Below, in pieces: positions 1-5,219 of a DNA stretch of 7,166 nt (position 1 is the first letter of the stretch; every line of letters starts with the position of its first letter). The position numbers were made by a program, and so were the translations under genes. The notes below the pieces were generated by a model. It had not been told where the DNA came from. It was given only the letters and a program-made list of their open reading frames with translations, and made no database searches. This stretch comes from an uncultured Spirochaetales bacterium (lineage in GTDB: Bacteria > Spirochaetota > Spirochaetia > Sphaerochaetales > Sphaerochaetaceae). The stretch is from positions 1 to 7,166 of the forward strand of contig CASEZU010000024.1 in the NCBI GenBank assembly GCA_949292445.1, read 5' to 3'.

Positions 1-588
1 GTGATACATGAAAGGAAACAGGAACAGGATCAGCGCAGCCAGAGGCAATGCAAGCAATCCGAATATATAGCGGAGATCCCATTCACGTCGCAATCTTGAG
101 ACCATCCAGGGTATCTCCGCATAGAGAGCATATCCGAACATGGCAATGCAGAGCAGGAAGAAAAATATGGTCAGCTTCTTCCTCATGGAGATGAATGAGG
201 CTGCATAGAACATGAAGACAATGATGACCAGAATGGTATACCAGCTGATGCGGCTGCCGGTGGAATACATATAAAAGCCGTAGGAACCTGTCATCAGTGA
301 GATTGAGAGCGCCGCCGGAGTCACGAAGTTTCTGCTTTTACGGGAAACCAGGCCGGCGATCAGGGTGACAGCACAGGTAATAAGGGATGCTGCAATGGAA
401 GCCGTCTCAGGATTCCTGTATGCCCAGTATCCTATAGCCCCGATAATCAAAGCACAGCCGATAAACCCATAGAGCCCGTTGAATGGAGTGCTTACAAGCG
501 TATATCTGTTTCCCCAGAAATCCTTGTATTTCCCGGTAAAATCCTTCTTATACACATTGCCGGATGAATCAACATATCGTTTAGACAT
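1..588 (-). CDS. Multi-spanning membrane protein, C-terminus beyond the left edge
   Basis: An open frame of 196 codons runs from ATG at 588 to the window edge without a stop, so the protein is partial. The start is supported by a GAGGAG-type SD about 8 nt upstream, overlapping the stop of the preceding gene. The first ~35 residues are hydrophilic, rich in Tyr, Lys, Gly and Asn, with GNVYKKDF and FWGNRY motifs. About six hydrophobic helices follow, near residues 40-56, 62-81, 89-108, 116-134, 139-157 and 175-193, separated by short basic loops such as SRKSR and MRKK. It lies 14 nt after the upstream membrane-protein gene and is almost certainly co-transcribed with it. I do not recognise the family and see no catalytic motif. 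A transporter subunit, polysaccharide-related protein or envelope protein are all possible. Confidence 0.8.
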   Translation of the reverse strand, partial: MSKRYVDSSGNVYKKDFTGKYKDFWGNRYTLVSTPFNGLYGFIGCALIIGAIGYWAYRNPETASIAASLITCAVTLIAGLVSRKSRNFVTPAALSISLMTGSYGFYMYSTGSRISWYTILVIIVFMFYAASFISMRKKLTIFFFLLCIAMFGYALYAEIPWMVSRLRREWDLRYIFGLLALPLAALILFLFPFMYH

Positions 589-602
589 TGGAAAATCTCC
601 TC

Positions 603-1496
603 TCAGAAATCACACTCAGCGCTGAAGGGTGAATCCTCCCGGTATGCTCTGAACAGCCGGTAATAACATTCATACTTCTCAAAGAGCTTCTTATAACTGC
701 CATATACATATGCGCCATGCATCATGACTCCGGCAGAGAACAGCAATATGAGGTGACTGGCATCGAGATGCCCGAGAGCTGAAACAGATTCAGGGCAGTA
801 TAAAGAAAGGAAGAAAAGCAAGGGAGGAATTACTATGGCGCACCATGATGCAAAGCCCTTGAACCTCAATGAGATTACCATGGCAGCAGTCACGATTCCC
901 GCTGAAATATCAAAGGCATTGGCAAGCCCTGTCTCATGATAGGAGAGACCGAAATATATAATAGCCGGAACAGCAAGGAGCAGAAGCATAAGCCACCACT
1001 TCCCTCCTCTGGCATTAATCCCGCTTATCCAGACAAGAACAAGAAGAAATATATAGCGGAATACCTCAGCAAGCTGCGGAGAATAGCCAGTACTTATCGC
1101 AGCTCTGAGATCATCCCCATACACCAGGAAACCCGTACCGCAGAAGGCCAGAAGACCCAAGACCTCCGGAACGGCCGGGAATCTGCCATCGCCGGAAGCA
1201 ATCAGGGCACAGCCAAGGAAGAGGAATGACGGCAGCATCCTCAGCATATCGTCATCCAGTTCACGCATGATGAATGAGCTTTTCGGCAGGATGACCGAAA
1301 GCAGCAGGATAATGAATAAAGTCCAGAAGATACTGCCCAGCACATAGGATGCAGGAGAGGCCTTGCTTCTCAATGAGACAATCGCAGGCGGCAGCAGAAT
1401 GACAGCAGCAGCTGAAATGATAGATGTTACGACCAACGGCTCCGTATCAATCATCAGAACGGCTGCCACAGCAACGGTGAAAACAGCCAATACCAT
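603..1496 (-). CDS. Polytopic membrane protein of unknown function (possibly lacks its true N-terminus)
   Basis: The frame encodes 297 residues, almost entirely hydrophobic. About ten helices can be outlined, near 1-16, 21-42, 51-70, 86-101, 109-126, 145-160, 167-185, 193-211, 217-233 and 248-265. A charged, Tyr-rich tail (FEKYECYYRLFRAYRED) follows, probably cytoplasmic. The ATG at 1496 has a GAGG about 10 nt upstream, a usable SD. However, the protein would then begin directly inside a membrane helix with no flanking charge. The same reading frame continues upstream through one TGA at 1509-1511 into a 45-codon segment that ends in basic residues and would be a natural N-terminus. The gene sits 14 nt before the next membrane-protein gene on the same strand. 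The family is not recognised and no catalytic residues are evident. Confidence 0.75.
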   Translation of the reverse strand: MVLAVFTVAVAAVLMIDTEPLVVTSIISAAAVILLPPAIVSLRSKASPASYVLGSIFWTLFIILLLSVILPKSSFIMRELDDDMLRMLPSFLFLGCALIASGDGRFPAVPEVLGLLAFCGTGFLVYGDDLRAAISTGYSPQLAEVFRYIFLLVLVWISGINARGGKWWLMLLLLAVPAIIYFGLSYHETGLANAFDISAGIVTAAMVISLRFKGFASWCAIVIPPLLFFLSLYCPESVSALGHLDASHLILLFSAGVMMHGAYVYGSYKKLFEKYECYYRLFRAYREDSPFSAECDF

Positions 1497-1508
1497 GCAG
1501 ATTATTCC

Positions 1509-1646
1509 TCAGCCTCTGCGGAGAGGAATTCTGGGGAACCATTTCTCACGCAGCTGGCAGCACATGACCAGATGCAGATCAGTCTGAAACTGTTTCAGCG
1601 CTTCCAGATTATCGGGAGATGGAACTCCAGGCAGAAAACTGAACAT
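1509..1646 (-). CDS. 45-residue upstream ORF, or severed N-terminus of the membrane protein
   Basis: ATG at 1646 is preceded by AAGGGGG with 7-nt spacing, a good SD. The ORF encodes 45 residues starting MFSFLPGVPSPDN. An amphipathic stretch follows, ending in a basic segment (REKWFPRIPLRRG), then TGA. The stop is in the same frame as the 297-residue membrane protein, and only four sense codons lie between the TGA and that protein's ATG. Two readings fit. In the first, one original gene of about 346 residues has a cytoplasmic N-terminal segment and positive-inside anchor, and a single base change created the TGA. In the second, a small leader ORF's stop region forms the SD of the next gene, giving translational coupling. 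I lean to the first because the basic residues sit exactly where a membrane anchor needs them. Normal TGA stops elsewhere argue against a reassigned code. Confidence 0.5.
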   Translation of the reverse strand: MFSFLPGVPSPDNLEALKQFQTDLHLVMCCQLREKWFPRIPLRRG

Positions 1647-1758
1647 AGCAGAACCCCCTTCGAAAACATTAGTCCAGCCAGTCAGATGAATCAAGGAAAA
1701 TCACTGATACTGACAATTCATCGCAAGATAATCCTTAAAATACCTAAATGCTATTTTA

Positions 1759-1773
1759 TGATAATTAATATCA
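1759..1773. repeat. Inverted repeat TGATA-N5-TATCA
   Basis: Perfect 5-bp arms flank ATTAA. The site lies upstream of the leftward membrane operon and overlaps a TTGATA hexamer on the minus strand, a position suited to a repressor site. It is AT-only apart from one G and one C, in AT-rich DNA, so chance occurrence is quite possible. It resembles part of a Fur-like site but is too short to assign. Confidence 0.25.
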
Positions 1774-1895
1774 ATATATTTATTAACCTGATCGTAAGCC
1801 GCCATAACTACACTTTAACCGAAGCACATATGACCTCCAGGGTGAAGTCACAACAAGATAAGAGCTGGAGAAATGTATAATCTACTTGCCCTAAC

Positions 1896-1931
1896 TTTTG
1901 TATTGACTTTTATATTTTTGTATTGTAATTA
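1896..1931 (+). promoter_or_regulatory. Probable promoter with tandem TTTTGTATTG repeats, upstream of the HTH gene
   Basis: TTGACT at 1903-1908 matches the -35 consensus in five of six positions. Candidate -10 elements are TGTAAT at 1924-1929 (five of six, but only 15 bp spacing) and TAATTA at 1926-1931 (17 bp, poor match). The ten bases TTTTGTATTG occur exactly twice, at 1896-1905 and 1916-1925. They are 20 bp apart, about two helical turns, and touch the -35 and -10 regions respectively. The arrangement suits a site bound by a dimer, possibly the HTH protein itself, but this is inference. Confidence 0.45.
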
Positions 1932-1953
1932 TAAATTGTAGGAGATAAGAAAC

Positions 1954-2775
1954 ATGCCGTTTCCTAAAACAAAAACTGAAGTTCTTACAATGCTTGAAAA
2001 TCTGCAAAATGACATCAAAGCTGAAATGATCGAGGCACCTCAGCATTCGCTTTCATACTACAGGTCAATCCTTTTTCTAATTCAGAATTTTGAATTTGAA
2101 GCAAGCAGCAGAAATCTATTTGATGCGAAAGATGACTGGTATTTTTCCTTTGAGATAACAAACAGGGTCGCAAGACTTTTCATCAAACATCAGGCACCTC
2201 TCCCGTCAATAACCGATGACTGCAGAGCTGCAAACTTCGAGACAGCCTATGATGAAAGATTCTGTCTGATGAATTATCCGGTCGAAACACTTACTGTTGA
2301 GGAATTCAGCGAAAAGAACAATATCAAGCCAGTCACTGTAAGGCAGTGGATAAGGCGTGGCAAACTCAGAAATGCAACTAAAATAGGTGGAGAGTGGCGA
2401 ATCCCAGTTATTACAGATTTACCGACAAGAGGTTATGAGCCGGTAACCTATTATACAAACGGTGAGTTTGTACCGGATTTAATTAAAATTGGTTATCTTG
2501 GCATAAGAGCACATCAGATAGACATACTTCCACATGCGAAAAGTTTATTCGAGATCAATATTGATGGAGGCTGGGCAGATCGTGTCCATCCAAGATTATT
2601 CTCAGACCAGGAGAGAGGTCAGCTGGAACTTAGCCTCATAAGTAATCCGCGTATAACAAGTTCTGCTGCTATCGTTGGTACTTGGCCAGATAAAAAGGCT
2701 ATGTCCCTTATTCCACCTGTGTTCAGAGCAGGCAGAATGAGACTCCCTGACTGGTTTGATCCAGAACTTTTATAA
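1954..2775 (+). CDS. Excisionase/MerR-type helix-turn-helix protein with unassigned flanking domains
   Basis: The protein has 273 residues. The start has AGGAG 9 nt upstream. Residues about 113-151 form an excisionase-family (HTH_17-like) DNA-binding domain: LTVEEFSEKN, then IKPVTVRQWIRRGKL as the recognition region, then GGEWRIP, the characteristic wing end of this family. About 110 residues precede it, mostly helical with acidic and aromatic segments. About 120 residues follow, with no family I recognise, including an HPRLFSDQER segment and an Arg-rich end (FRAGRMRLPDWF). Stand-alone excisionases and BldC-like regulators are usually under 100 residues, so this is a much larger, multidomain form. 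It is followed after 17 nt by the HNH gene with its own SD, implying one transcript. It could regulate the pair, recruit the nuclease to DNA, or act as its antagonist. The sequence does not decide. Confidence 0.8.
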   Translation: MPFPKTKTEVLTMLENLQNDIKAEMIEAPQHSLSYYRSILFLIQNFEFEASSRNLFDAKDDWYFSFEITNRVARLFIKHQAPLPSITDDCRAANFETAYDERFCLMNYPVETLTVEEFSEKNNIKPVTVRQWIRRGKLRNATKIGGEWRIPVITDLPTRGYEPVTYYTNGEFVPDLIKIGYLGIRAHQIDILPHAKSLFEINIDGGWADRVHPRLFSDQERGQLELSLISNPRITSSAAIVGTWPDKKAMSLIPPVFRAGRMRLPDWFDPELL

Positions 2776-2792
2776 AATAAAAAGGAGTTGAT

Positions 2793-3725
2793 ATGATTCA
2801 TCCGGATGAAGAATTCACTATTGAGAAGCAGTGTATATTCAATGGGCGCAGATACAAGGCAAGGGATAATGGTTCAGTCATGCGCCTGTCTGAGAAGGGA
2901 AAGCGTAAAACCGTAAATGATGACATCTGGACATTCGGCAAAACTGATAGCGCAGGATATCCAGCCATTGCGGGGGTACGCATACATCTTATTATTGCGG
3001 AAGCATTCCTTGGTACAAAACCAGAAGGACTCGTTATTGATCACAAGGATACAATCAAGGTGAATAACAGACCTTCAAACCTGCACTATGTCACGAGGTT
3101 TGAAAATGTTGCCAATAATCAGTATACGAGACAAAAGTTGGAACATGTCACAGGTATGAAACTAGAGGAAATACTTGATAATCCCGATATCCTCCATTCT
3201 CTGAAACTCCCAAAGAACTGGTCATGGCTAACTGCAGGCATATCAGAAAAGGAAGTAGAAAATATGCGGAGACATATAGTCGAACAAGCAAATAAGCCAG
3301 TGAAAAATAAATCAATCTATATTGAAGACAATAAAACATCAAATTCAAAGACAGCATATGCAATACAAGCAGATGGCTGGTTCCCTGCCGGTTTTTTTCC
3401 ATGCTGCCCTCAACATGAGAACTCATCACTTGAAGAATACATGGAAAACATAATAATCGGCGAGCCTATCTTCTATCACGATGGCCATGAATATATAACA
3501 GAAGCCTATGAGCTCTCAGAAGACAAAAAAATTATTGCAGTCAAAGCAAAGGACAATAAAGCAGTAAAAGAAAATATCCTTGTTACGATAACTTATGACA
3601 GCAATTACTGGTTCATCCACAAGTGCGACAGATTCTTTTCTGAAGAAGGACTGGAAAAATACTATTCATTAGCACTCGGCAGAGAATGGCTCGGTGGAGA
3701 CACACTGGATGATGGCTGCATGTGA
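2793..3725 (+). CDS. HNH nuclease-fold protein with a large uncharacterised C-terminal region
   Basis: The protein has 310 residues and AAGGAG 5 nt before the ATG. Residues about 10-60 resemble the small beta-rich module before HNH_3-type domains (YKARDNGSVMRL). The HNH core follows: His65 in RIHLIIAEAF, Asp83-His84 in VIDHKD, Asn91-Asn92 and Asn96-Leu97 in the NNRPSNL motif, then VTRFENVANN. These match the conserved ββα-metal pattern of phage and homing-type HNH nucleases, so metal-dependent DNA cleavage is expected from the family. Residues about 110-310 match nothing I know. They contain a GWFPAGFFPCCPQ motif (195-207), an acidic region and an aromatic-rich end. Free-standing homing HNH proteins are usually shorter. 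The partner HTH gene lies 17 nt upstream, and the coding DNA is markedly AT-rich. Possible roles are a phage or mobile-element nuclease or a defence effector. Confidence 0.8.
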   Translation: MIHPDEEFTIEKQCIFNGRRYKARDNGSVMRLSEKGKRKTVNDDIWTFGKTDSAGYPAIAGVRIHLIIAEAFLGTKPEGLVIDHKDTIKVNNRPSNLHYVTRFENVANNQYTRQKLEHVTGMKLEEILDNPDILHSLKLPKNWSWLTAGISEKEVENMRRHIVEQANKPVKNKSIYIEDNKTSNSKTAYAIQADGWFPAGFFPCCPQHENSSLEEYMENIIIGEPIFYHDGHEYITEAYELSEDKKIIAVKAKDNKAVKENILVTITYDSNYWFIHKCDRFFSEEGLEKYYSLALGREWLGGDTLDDGCM

Positions 3726-3797
3726 CAATAATGCATTCTTAGCGGAATAACTCCGTATCATGGGCCTAGGTATTTACTGTGGGCCCTATCGTATCCC

Positions 3798-3814
3798 TAT
3801 TATTCAAAATAATA
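3798..3814. repeat. Short AT-only hairpin
   Basis: TATTATT and AATAATA form a perfect 7-bp stem around CAA. It sits between the HNH gene and the tRNA. A weaker inverted repeat, GGGCC (3762-3766) with GGCCC (3782-3786), lies just upstream with a 15-nt loop. Neither is followed by a convincing T-run, so termination of the HTH-HNH transcript here is only a possibility. Confidence 0.2.
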
Positions 3815-3850
3815 TATTCTCATGGTCAAAAGGATACATATGCAGGAATC

Positions 3851-3857
3851 AAAAAAA
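3851..3857 (-). terminator. T-run after the tRNA gene
   Basis: Seven consecutive T residues (minus strand) begin two nucleotides beyond the tRNA acceptor stem and discriminator. There is no separate hairpin. The T-arm and acceptor structure precede the run, so transcription may end here, but this is a weak call. Confidence 0.35.
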
Positions 3858-3858
3858 G

Positions 3859-3931
3859 AGCCCCCGACCGGATTCGAACCGGTGACCTCAACCTTACCAT
3901 GGTTGCGCTCTACCGACTGAGCTACAAGGGC
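3859..3931 (-). tRNA. tRNA-Thr (anticodon GGT)
   Basis: A complete 73-nt cloverleaf can be folded. The acceptor stem is GCCCTTG with CGGGGGC, including two G-U pairs. The D-stem is GCTC/GAGC, and the anticodon stem CAACC/GGTTG carries loop ATGGTAA. The variable loop is AGGTC, and the T-arm is ACCGG-TTCGAAT-CCGGT. Position 33 is T and the anticodon is GGT, reading the threonine codons ACC and ACU. The discriminator base is T, and no CCA is encoded (the next bases are CTT), so CCA must be added by tRNA nucleotidyltransferase. It lies alone between the HTH-HNH pair and the TetR operon. Its 3' end faces the AT-rich HTH-HNH region, the usual orientation for elements inserted at tRNA 3' ends. Confidence 0.95.
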
Positions 3932-3951
3932 ACGCAAAATATGCTCAGTAA

Positions 3952-3980
3952 AATTAACAGATGCAGCGAAGCATTGTCAA
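3952..3980 (-). promoter_or_regulatory. Promoter of tRNA-Thr
   Basis: A perfect TTGACA -35 lies at 3980-3975 on the minus strand. It is followed after exactly 17 bp by TTAATT at 3957-3952, an imperfect -10. This places the transcript start near 3945, about 14 nt before the mature tRNA. The -35 is strong and the -10 weak. Confidence 0.5.
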
Positions 3981-4013
3981 TATCGTGAAAAGTGCAGGCA
4001 TGACGGTTTATTA

Positions 4014-4045
4014 CCATTATAAAATATATAAAATACCGATAATGG
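4014..4045. repeat. Inverted repeat CCATTAT / ATAATGG
   Basis: Perfect 7-bp arms (4014-4020 and 4039-4045) flank an 18-nt AT-rich loop. It lies between the divergent tRNA and TetR promoters, upstream of both -35 elements. It could be a protein-binding site or chance in AT-rich DNA. Confidence 0.2.
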
Positions 4046-4096
4046 ATGTATAAACTGCTAACACCTTTGTACATGAAGATAATTTATCGAGAAATA

Positions 4097-4125
4097 TTGA
4101 CACAGTGTCAGAATGGCTGTATTTT
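4097..4125 (+). promoter_or_regulatory. Promoter of the TetR-flavodoxin-DUF362 operon
   Basis: TTGACA (4097-4102), a perfect -35, is followed after 17 bp by TATTTT (4120-4125), four of six matches to the -10 consensus. Transcription should begin near 4132, leaving a leader of about 13 nt before the ATG at 4145. The -35 is embedded in the first operator palindrome. Confidence 0.65.
4098..4110. promoter_or_regulatory. Operator 1, perfect palindrome TGACAC-A-GTGTCA
   Basis: A perfect 13-bp palindrome of the TGAC-N5-GTCA form covers most of the -35 hexamer. Short TGAC/GTCA-type palindromes are common TetR-family operators, and the gene that follows encodes such a regulator. Binding here would block RNA polymerase. 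Assignment to this TetR protein is inference from position and symmetry. Confidence 0.65.
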
Positions 4126-4127
4126 AC

Positions 4128-4140
4128 TGACGCGAGGTCA
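4128..4140. promoter_or_regulatory. Operator 2, TGAC-GCGAG-GTCA
   Basis: A second TGAC-N5-GTCA site has a centre exactly 30 bp from that of operator 1, about three helical turns, so both would present the same DNA face. Arms extend to CTGAC/GTCAG (4127-4141). It covers the predicted transcript start and the GAGG SD of the regulator gene. The inner five bases are not symmetric, unlike in operator 1, so affinity may be lower. Confidence 0.55.
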
Positions 4141-4144
4141 GATT

Positions 4145-4774
4145 ATGGGAAAAGTCGCAAGGGTTATAGCCGAGAAAAGGCCCGAGGAAATACTCTCTGC
4201 ATGCAGGGAGCTTTATGACACGAAGCCATTCAGGGAAATAACGCTGAAGGACATAAGCGGACTGACAAGCCTGTCGCGGCCGTCCATCTACAACTACTAC
4301 CAGACAAAGGAGGAGATATTCCTTGCCCTGCTGCAGGATGAATACAGGCAATGGGGAGAGGCGCTTGAGAGGATGCTAAATGAGAATGACACGATGAGCA
4401 TCGATGATTTCGCCTCAGGACTGGCAGCATCGCTTGAGGGCAGGGAGAGAATGCTCCGCATACTCTGCATGAATCTCTATGAGATAGAGGAAAACAGCAG
4501 GATGGAACGTCTTGTCAGCTTCAAGAAGGAGTATAAGAGGACAACCGGGATGATTTCCTCCTGCATCGGGAAATTCTTTCCGCAGATGAGCTCGGATGAC
4601 CGCAGCCTGTTCCTTCTCGAGCTTCTCTCCTTCCTCTACGGTATCTATCCATACACCCATCCGACTGAGAAGCAGAGAGATGCCATGCGTCTGGCCGAAG
4701 TGGAAAGCACGGAGATATCGATACACGACCTTACCAGAAGATTTGTGAGCAGTCTTCTCCGCGGCCTCGTGTGA
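4145..4774 (+). CDS. TetR/AcrR-family transcriptional regulator
   Basis: The protein has 209 residues, the usual size for the family. The N-terminal TetR HTH spans about residues 14-60, with ITLKDISGLTSLSRPSIYNYYQTKEEIF carrying the recognition helix and the typical YNYYxTKEEI end. The rest is the helical ligand-binding and dimerisation domain, which is divergent in all TetR proteins, so the inducer cannot be read. I chose ATG at 4145, not an in-frame ATG at 4046. The 4145 start has GAGG 7 nt upstream and begins MGKVARVIAEKRPE, whereas the earlier one lies upstream of the promoter and adds 33 atypical residues. The gene is first in an operon with a flavodoxin gene 10 nt downstream. Two palindromes in its promoter indicate autorepression. 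It probably controls the flavodoxin and DUF362 genes in response to a small molecule. Confidence 0.9.
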   Translation: MGKVARVIAEKRPEEILSACRELYDTKPFREITLKDISGLTSLSRPSIYNYYQTKEEIFLALLQDEYRQWGEALERMLNENDTMSIDDFASGLAASLEGRERMLRILCMNLYEIEENSRMERLVSFKKEYKRTTGMISSCIGKFFPQMSSDDRSLFLLELLSFLYGIYPYTHPTEKQRDAMRLAEVESTEISIHDLTRRFVSSLLRGLV

Positions 4775-4784
4775 AGGAGTGAAT

Positions 4785-5219
4785 ATGAAAAGACTTACAG
4801 CATATTTCTCAGCAAGCGGAGTGACAGCAAAAGCCGCAAGGGAACTTGCCTCCCTGACAGCTTCGGATCTCTATGAGATAAAACCGGAAAAGCCCTACTC
4901 TGCTGCTGATCTGGACTGGACGGACAAGAATAGCAGAAGCTCTGCGGAGATGAAGGACAGGGCCTCACGCCCCGCGATCAGAGGACCGCTTCCGGACACC
5001 GGGCGCTATGACATGATCTGCATCGGCTTCCCCATCTGGTGGGGAGTCGCACCCCGCATCATCAGCACATTCATCGAAAGCTGTGATCTGCAGGGAAAGC
5101 AGATTGTCATATTCGCCACATCCGGAGGAAGCCAGCTGGAGTATGCAGTGAATGATCTCAGGGCCAGCTACCCTGAACTCGATATAAGCGGACATCATCT
5201 GAACAAGGAGGAAACATGA
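4785..5219 (+). CDS. Flavodoxin-family protein (Flavodoxin_4-like)
   Basis: The protein has 144 residues, in the short flavodoxin range. The fold begins with a β-strand and the FMN phosphate loop SASGVT (residues 9-14, in KRLTAYFSASGVTAKAA). The next elements are DLYEIKPEKPYSAADLDW, a RSS motif near 51-53 and SRPAI. GFPIWWGVAPRIISTFIE (81-98) contributes the Trp pair that packs against the flavin, and ATSGGS (111-116) is the second FMN loop. These match the Flavodoxin_4 group, which bind FMN and carry electrons in the cytoplasm. ATG 4785 is preferred over GTG 4779 because AAGGAG lies at 4774-4779, giving 5-nt spacing. The first bases of that SD overlap the TetR stop. The 3' end overlaps the DUF362 start by 4 nt, implying coupled translation. 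Partner and substrate are unknown. Confidence 0.9.
   Translation: MKRLTAYFSASGVTAKAARELASLTASDLYEIKPEKPYSAADLDWTDKNSRSSAEMKDRASRPAIRGPLPDTGRYDMICIGFPIWWGVAPRIISTFIESCDLQGKQIVIFATSGGSQLEYAVNDLRASYPELDISGHHLNKEET

Larger units (their letters stand above)
1647..1953. other. AT-rich divergent intergenic region
   Basis: About 300 bp separate the start region of the leftward membrane operon from the rightward helix-turn-helix gene, so promoters for both should lie here. The section from about 1735 to 1945 is strongly AT-rich. Recognisable pieces are an inverted repeat TGATA-N5-TATCA at 1759-1773 and, near the right end, a repeated TTTTGTATTG with a TTGACT hexamer. No leftward promoter could be fixed confidently: TTGATA at 1774-1769 lacks a good -10 at 17 bp. 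Open frames through this region have no SD or coding character and were not called. Confidence 0.5.

Noticed and set aside
1572..1880. Plus-strand open frame of 102 codons in the intergenic region
   Set aside because: It overlaps the supported minus-strand N-terminal segment, has no SD and no family resemblance, and its AT-rich part translates to atypical protein.
1954..3858. Integrated element with att repeats at the tRNA
   Set aside because: I looked for a second copy of the tRNA 3' end, such as the CGAACCGG/CCCCCGACC region, left of the cassette and found none. No integrase is encoded in the window.
3779..3988. Plus-strand open frame of 69 codons across the tRNA locus
   Set aside because: It is the antisense of tRNA-Thr. 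The RAPDRIRTGDL-type peptide is a well-known false protein from tRNA genes, and there is no SD.
4046..4144. N-terminal extension of the TetR protein from ATG 4046
   Set aside because: This ATG lies upstream of the operon promoter and has no SD. The extra 33 residues are not typical of the family, while ATG 4145 has a good SD.
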